Shown here one piece after another: positions 14,606 to 16,201 of a DNA stretch of 16,201 nucleotides (its first letter is position 1; each line of letters begins with the position of its first letter). This DNA comes from an uncultured Christensenella sp. (GTDB taxonomy: Bacteria > Bacillota > Clostridia > Christensenellales > Pumilibacteraceae): NCBI GenBank assembly GCA_910577945.1, contig CAJTNI010000033.1, positions 1 through 16,201 of the forward strand, read 5' to 3'. A model generated the notes under the pieces. That model saw only the letters and a list, made by a program, of their open reading frames with translations. It did no database searches and had not been told where the DNA came from. A program made the translations under genes and the position numbers.

Positions 14606-14920
14606 CGAGATGACCGGACGGTTGCGTTTTTAACGAGGAAAGTCCGAACACCGCAGGACAGAACGCCGGCTAACTACCGGTGAAGGCGACTTCAAGGAAA
14701 GTGCAACAGAAAACAACAGCCGCAAGGCAATGGTGAAAAGGCGAGGTAAGAGCTCACCGTCGGAGCGGCAACGCTCCGAGCTGTGTAAACCCCGTTCGGT
14801 GCAAGATAAAAAGGGTTAAGGTGGTCCGCCGTCCTTTATAATCGCTCGACCCGTGCGGCAACGTACGGGCAAGATAGATAACCGTCGAAAACAGAATTCG
14901 GCTTACGGGTCAGTCTCGCG
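14606..14920 (+). ncRNA. rnpB: RNase P RNA (bacterial, type A-like)
   Basis: This is the catalytic RNA that removes 5' leaders from pre-tRNAs. The universally conserved GAGGAAAGTCC is at 14635-14645, the middle conserved block GGTAAGAGCTCACCG lies near 14744-14758, GCAAGATAAAAAGGG follows near 14802, and the 3' block ACAGAATTCGGCTTA is at 14891-14905. Helix P1 forms between CGAGATGACC (14606-14615) and the GGTCAGTCTCG 3' strand (14908-14918), which fixes both ends. P2 is CGGAC (14615-14619) with GTCCG (14642-14646). A GGT in the predicted P15 loop region (AAGGTGGTCC, about 14818-14827) would bind the tRNA CCA end. At about 315 nt it is shorter than the E. coli (377) and B. subtilis (about 400) RNAs. 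The segment between the P2 strands is very short, so P3 is reduced. The block order matches type A rather than the Bacillus type B. It has its own promoter and terminator. Confidence 0.96.
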
Positions 14921-14948
14921 CCCGCAGACACGTCTGCGGGCATTTTTT
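14920..14948 (+). terminator. Intrinsic terminator of rnpB
   Basis: A perfect 9-bp stem (GCCCGCAGA 14920-14928, TCTGCGGGC 14933-14941) with a CACG loop is followed by six Ts (14943-14948). It abuts the 3' strand of helix P1. Read from the other strand it lacks a T-tract, so it would not stop sigK transcription. Confidence 0.9.
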
Positions 14949-15003
14949 ATTGCGGATTTTCGATATATATTTCAAAACGCGTATGCGCTCGATTTGCGCG
15001 CAA

Positions 15004-15684
15004 TCAATTTATCGCTTTTGCGATTTTGCTTATGGCGCGCTTTTCTATGCGCGACACGTACGAGCGCGAAATTTTGAGCCGCTTTGCGACCTGCGACTGC
15101 GTTTGCGCCGTGCCGCCGTTTATGCCGTAGCGCAGGGAAATGACCTCGTATTCGGACTCGGACAGCACCTTTTTCATGACCGACTTGACCTTTTCGAGCA
15201 CTATGTTGTTTTCTATATTGTCGTAGCCGTTTTCCTGCTGCGGTATTACGTCCATAAGCGCAACGTCGTTGCCCTCCTTGTCTGTGCCGACGGACTCGTA
15301 AAGACTGACGGCTTGGCGGTGCTTTTTGTTGGCGCGTATGTACATTAGAATTTCGTTTTCTATGCACTTGGCGGCGTATGTCGTCAGTTGACAGCCCTTG
15401 TCGGGCGAAAACGTTTCTATGCCCTTAATCAGCCCGATACTCCCGACGCTTATCAGGTCGTCCGCTTCGCCTGCGTTGTTGTACTTTTTTACAATGTGCG
15501 CGACGAGCCGCAGGTTGTGCCGCACGAGCACGTCGTAAGCGTCGCGGTCGCCGTTTTTGTACCGCTCGAAATACTTGCGCTCTTCCTCGGGCGACAGCGG
15601 CTTGGGAAACGAGCCGTTGCTGTTTACGAACGACGTAAAAAAGAATATGCGCGACAGGAACGTCATAAATGTTTCGAATATCAT
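15004..15684 (-). CDS. sigK: RNA polymerase sporulation sigma factor σK (pro-σK form)
   Basis: This is the late mother-cell sigma factor, which directs RNA polymerase to coat and mother-cell lysis genes. The 226 residues include a hydrophobic N-terminus (about 1-18, rich in Phe and Ile) matching the pro-sequence of Bacillus pro-σK; by alignment, cleavage would fall near S18-F19, just before FVNSNGSFPKPLS. Region 2 is seen in NLRLVAHIVKKY, ADDLISVGSIGLIKGIE and TYAAKCIENEILMYIR (about 53-123). The region 4.2 helix-turn-helix is TQSQVAKRLKISRSYVSRIEKRA (about 195-218). The length is close to B. subtilis σK (241). The ATG at 15684 has GAGGGG five bases upstream; the ATG at codon 7 lacks one. The gene is intact, without the skin-element interruption found in some sporeformers. 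It converges with rnpB, and no terminator is visible after its stop codon. No clear σE or σK promoter could be fixed upstream. Loss of the pro-sequence in some clostridia makes its presence here informative; activation would need a SpoIVFB-type protease encoded elsewhere. Confidence 0.93.
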   Translation of the reverse strand: MIFETFMTFLSRIFFFTSFVNSNGSFPKPLSPEEERKYFERYKNGDRDAYDVLVRHNLRLVAHIVKKYNNAGEADDLISVGSIGLIKGIETFSPDKGCQLTTYAAKCIENEILMYIRANKKHRQAVSLYESVGTDKEGNDVALMDVIPQQENGYDNIENNIVLEKVKSVMKKVLSESEYEVISLRYGINGGTAQTQSQVAKRLKISRSYVSRIEKRAISKIAKAIN

Positions 15685-15881
15685 ACCAACCCCTCGTATC
15701 AGGAAAATTTCGGGCTTAATATTTATATGACGAACATTGTCGAATTTTGCCTGTCCGCTTTTTTTAATACGGTCGATTTAAAATAGCGTCGACGTAACCC
15801 CTATTCATTGGTTAAAATGTTGGCTACTCGTAGCATAGCGAGATATAGATATGTTTTATATTTCCCGCAAAATTCAATCAG
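15685..15881. other. AT-rich divergent intergenic region upstream of sigK
   Basis: This region separates the divergent sigK and 15958 genes. I see no supportable gene, tRNA or terminator in it. A short inverted repeat GCTAC-TC-GTAGC (about 15823-15834) is present. The sigK promoter must lie here, but candidate -35/-10 pairs for σE or σK do not have proper spacing. Confidence 0.5.
15690..15695 (-). promoter_or_regulatory. Ribosome-binding site of sigK
   Basis: On the minus strand GAGGGG lies five bases before the ATG at 15684. It supports this start over the methionine codon at position 7 and thus keeps the whole pro-sequence. Confidence 0.7.
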
Positions 15882-15910
15882 TTGCGTTCTTCCATTTTTC
15901 GTGATATAAT
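15882..15910 (+). promoter_or_regulatory. Near-consensus extended -10 promoter for the 3'-terminal gene
   Basis: TTGCGT (15882-15887), a 17-base spacer and a perfect TATAAT (15905-15910) preceded by TGA at 15902-15904, that is an extended TGn -10 element. The start of transcription would be near 15917, giving a leader of about 40 bases before the next gene. This suggests substantial vegetative (σA) expression. Confidence 0.8.
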
Positions 15911-15945
15911 GATTGTACGATAAACAATAATTTGGAGTTGCAAAA

Positions 15946-15950
15946 AGGAG
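15946..15950 (+). promoter_or_regulatory. Ribosome-binding site of the 3'-terminal gene
   Basis: AGGAG ends 7 bases before ATG 15958 but only 1 base before the in-frame ATG 15952, so 15958 is the preferred start. Confidence 0.75.
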
Positions 15951-15957
15951 AATGGCA

Positions 15958-16201
15958 ATGAAAGACAAAGAAATGACTTTTAAAGAAAAGTTGAACGTAA
16001 TGGAAAAATTCGGTCTGCAAAAAGAATGGGCGGAGTGGGAATTGAAATTGGAAAACGAATATTTTGCCGTTCTTCCTTCTTTCCGCTTTTTAAAGCCGAT
16101 TAGCGACCACCTTGAATTTCATAGGGGCGGTTTTGCAAATATGATAAAAGAATACATAGAGCAAGGCGTCCTTGACGAAAGAATTCCCGAAGTATCCGCG
16201 C
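15958..16201 (+). CDS. Unrecognised protein, N-terminal part (3' truncated by window)
   Basis: The frame opens at ATG 15958 behind a good Shine-Dalgarno and a near-consensus promoter, and is still open at the window end after 81 full codons. I do not recognise the family. The visible part is charged and Lys/Glu-rich at the N-terminus (MKDKEMTFKEKLNVMEKFGL), with aromatic residues (EWAEWE, NEYFAVLPSFRFLKP) and no signal peptide or membrane segment, so it is likely cytoplasmic and mostly helical. Codon use favours AAA, GAA, TTT and TTG and differs from the GC-ending codons of rnj, trhP and the giant gene, which may mean a different origin or a short, recently acquired gene. Divergent from sigK, so not in its operon. 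An alternative start is ATG 15952 in the same frame. Confidence 0.75.
   Translation, partial: MKDKEMTFKEKLNVMEKFGLQKEWAEWELKLENEYFAVLPSFRFLKPISDHLEFHRGGFANMIKEYIEQGVLDERIPEVSA

Noticed and set aside
14996..15005. Palindrome TTGCGCGCAA at the end of sigK as a terminator
   Set aside because: It has no loop and no following T-tract on either strand; it may be chance in a CG-rich stretch.
14853..15077. Plus-strand open frame across the end of rnpB
   Set aside because: It overlaps the conserved 3' end of RNase P RNA, its terminator and the 3' end of sigK.
15685..15780. σE- or σK-dependent promoter upstream of sigK
   Set aside because: CATATA-like and GATACG-like boxes exist, but their spacing does not fit the known consensus, so no site is claimed.
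15388..15786. Plus-strand open frame opposite sigK
   Set aside because: It is antisense to a clearly conserved gene and shows no domain features.

Overview
The window reads as chromosomal DNA of an endospore-forming member of the Bacillota, most likely Clostridia. The main reasons are an intact sporulation sigma factor with a σK-type pro-sequence, a full-length RNase J, a U32-family tRNA-modifying enzyme, and three promoter-like elements with 17-bp spacers. Most of the sequence is fairly GC-rich with strong avoidance of TTA, CTA and TCA codons. The last ~500 bases are clearly more AT-rich. Naming a genus is not justified from the sequence alone.

Bases 1-11055 are one continuous open frame, the C-terminal part of a giant cell-surface protein. 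It is already open at base 1, so its N-terminus lies outside the window. It is a long string of diverged beta-sandwich, cadherin/Ig-like modules, each ending in a short strand followed by an N-x-(A/T/S)-P-type linker. The protein ends in one transmembrane helix, a basic stop-transfer patch and an ~89-residue cytoplasmic tail. A terminator-like hairpin follows.

Bases 11243-14551 are an RNA-metabolism operon. A σA-type promoter drives a ~250-nt structured leader, then RNase J (TTG start), then a U32 family protein of the TrhP type whose TTG start overlaps the RNase J stop. A strong intrinsic terminator closes the operon. It is followed at once by a self-contained transcription unit for RNase P RNA (rnpB, 14606-14920) with its own promoter and terminator. 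RNase J (mRNA/rRNA maturation and decay), TrhP (tRNA wobble-uridine hydroxylation) and RNase P RNA (tRNA 5' maturation) thus sit side by side.

Convergent with rnpB, on the minus strand, is sigK (15004-15684), encoding a pro-σK-like factor for late mother-cell sporulation genes. Divergent from sigK, on the plus strand, an AT-rich segment holds a near-consensus extended -10 promoter and the start of an unrecognised gene that runs off the window end at 16201. No tRNA, CRISPR array, insertion sequence or prophage feature was seen.
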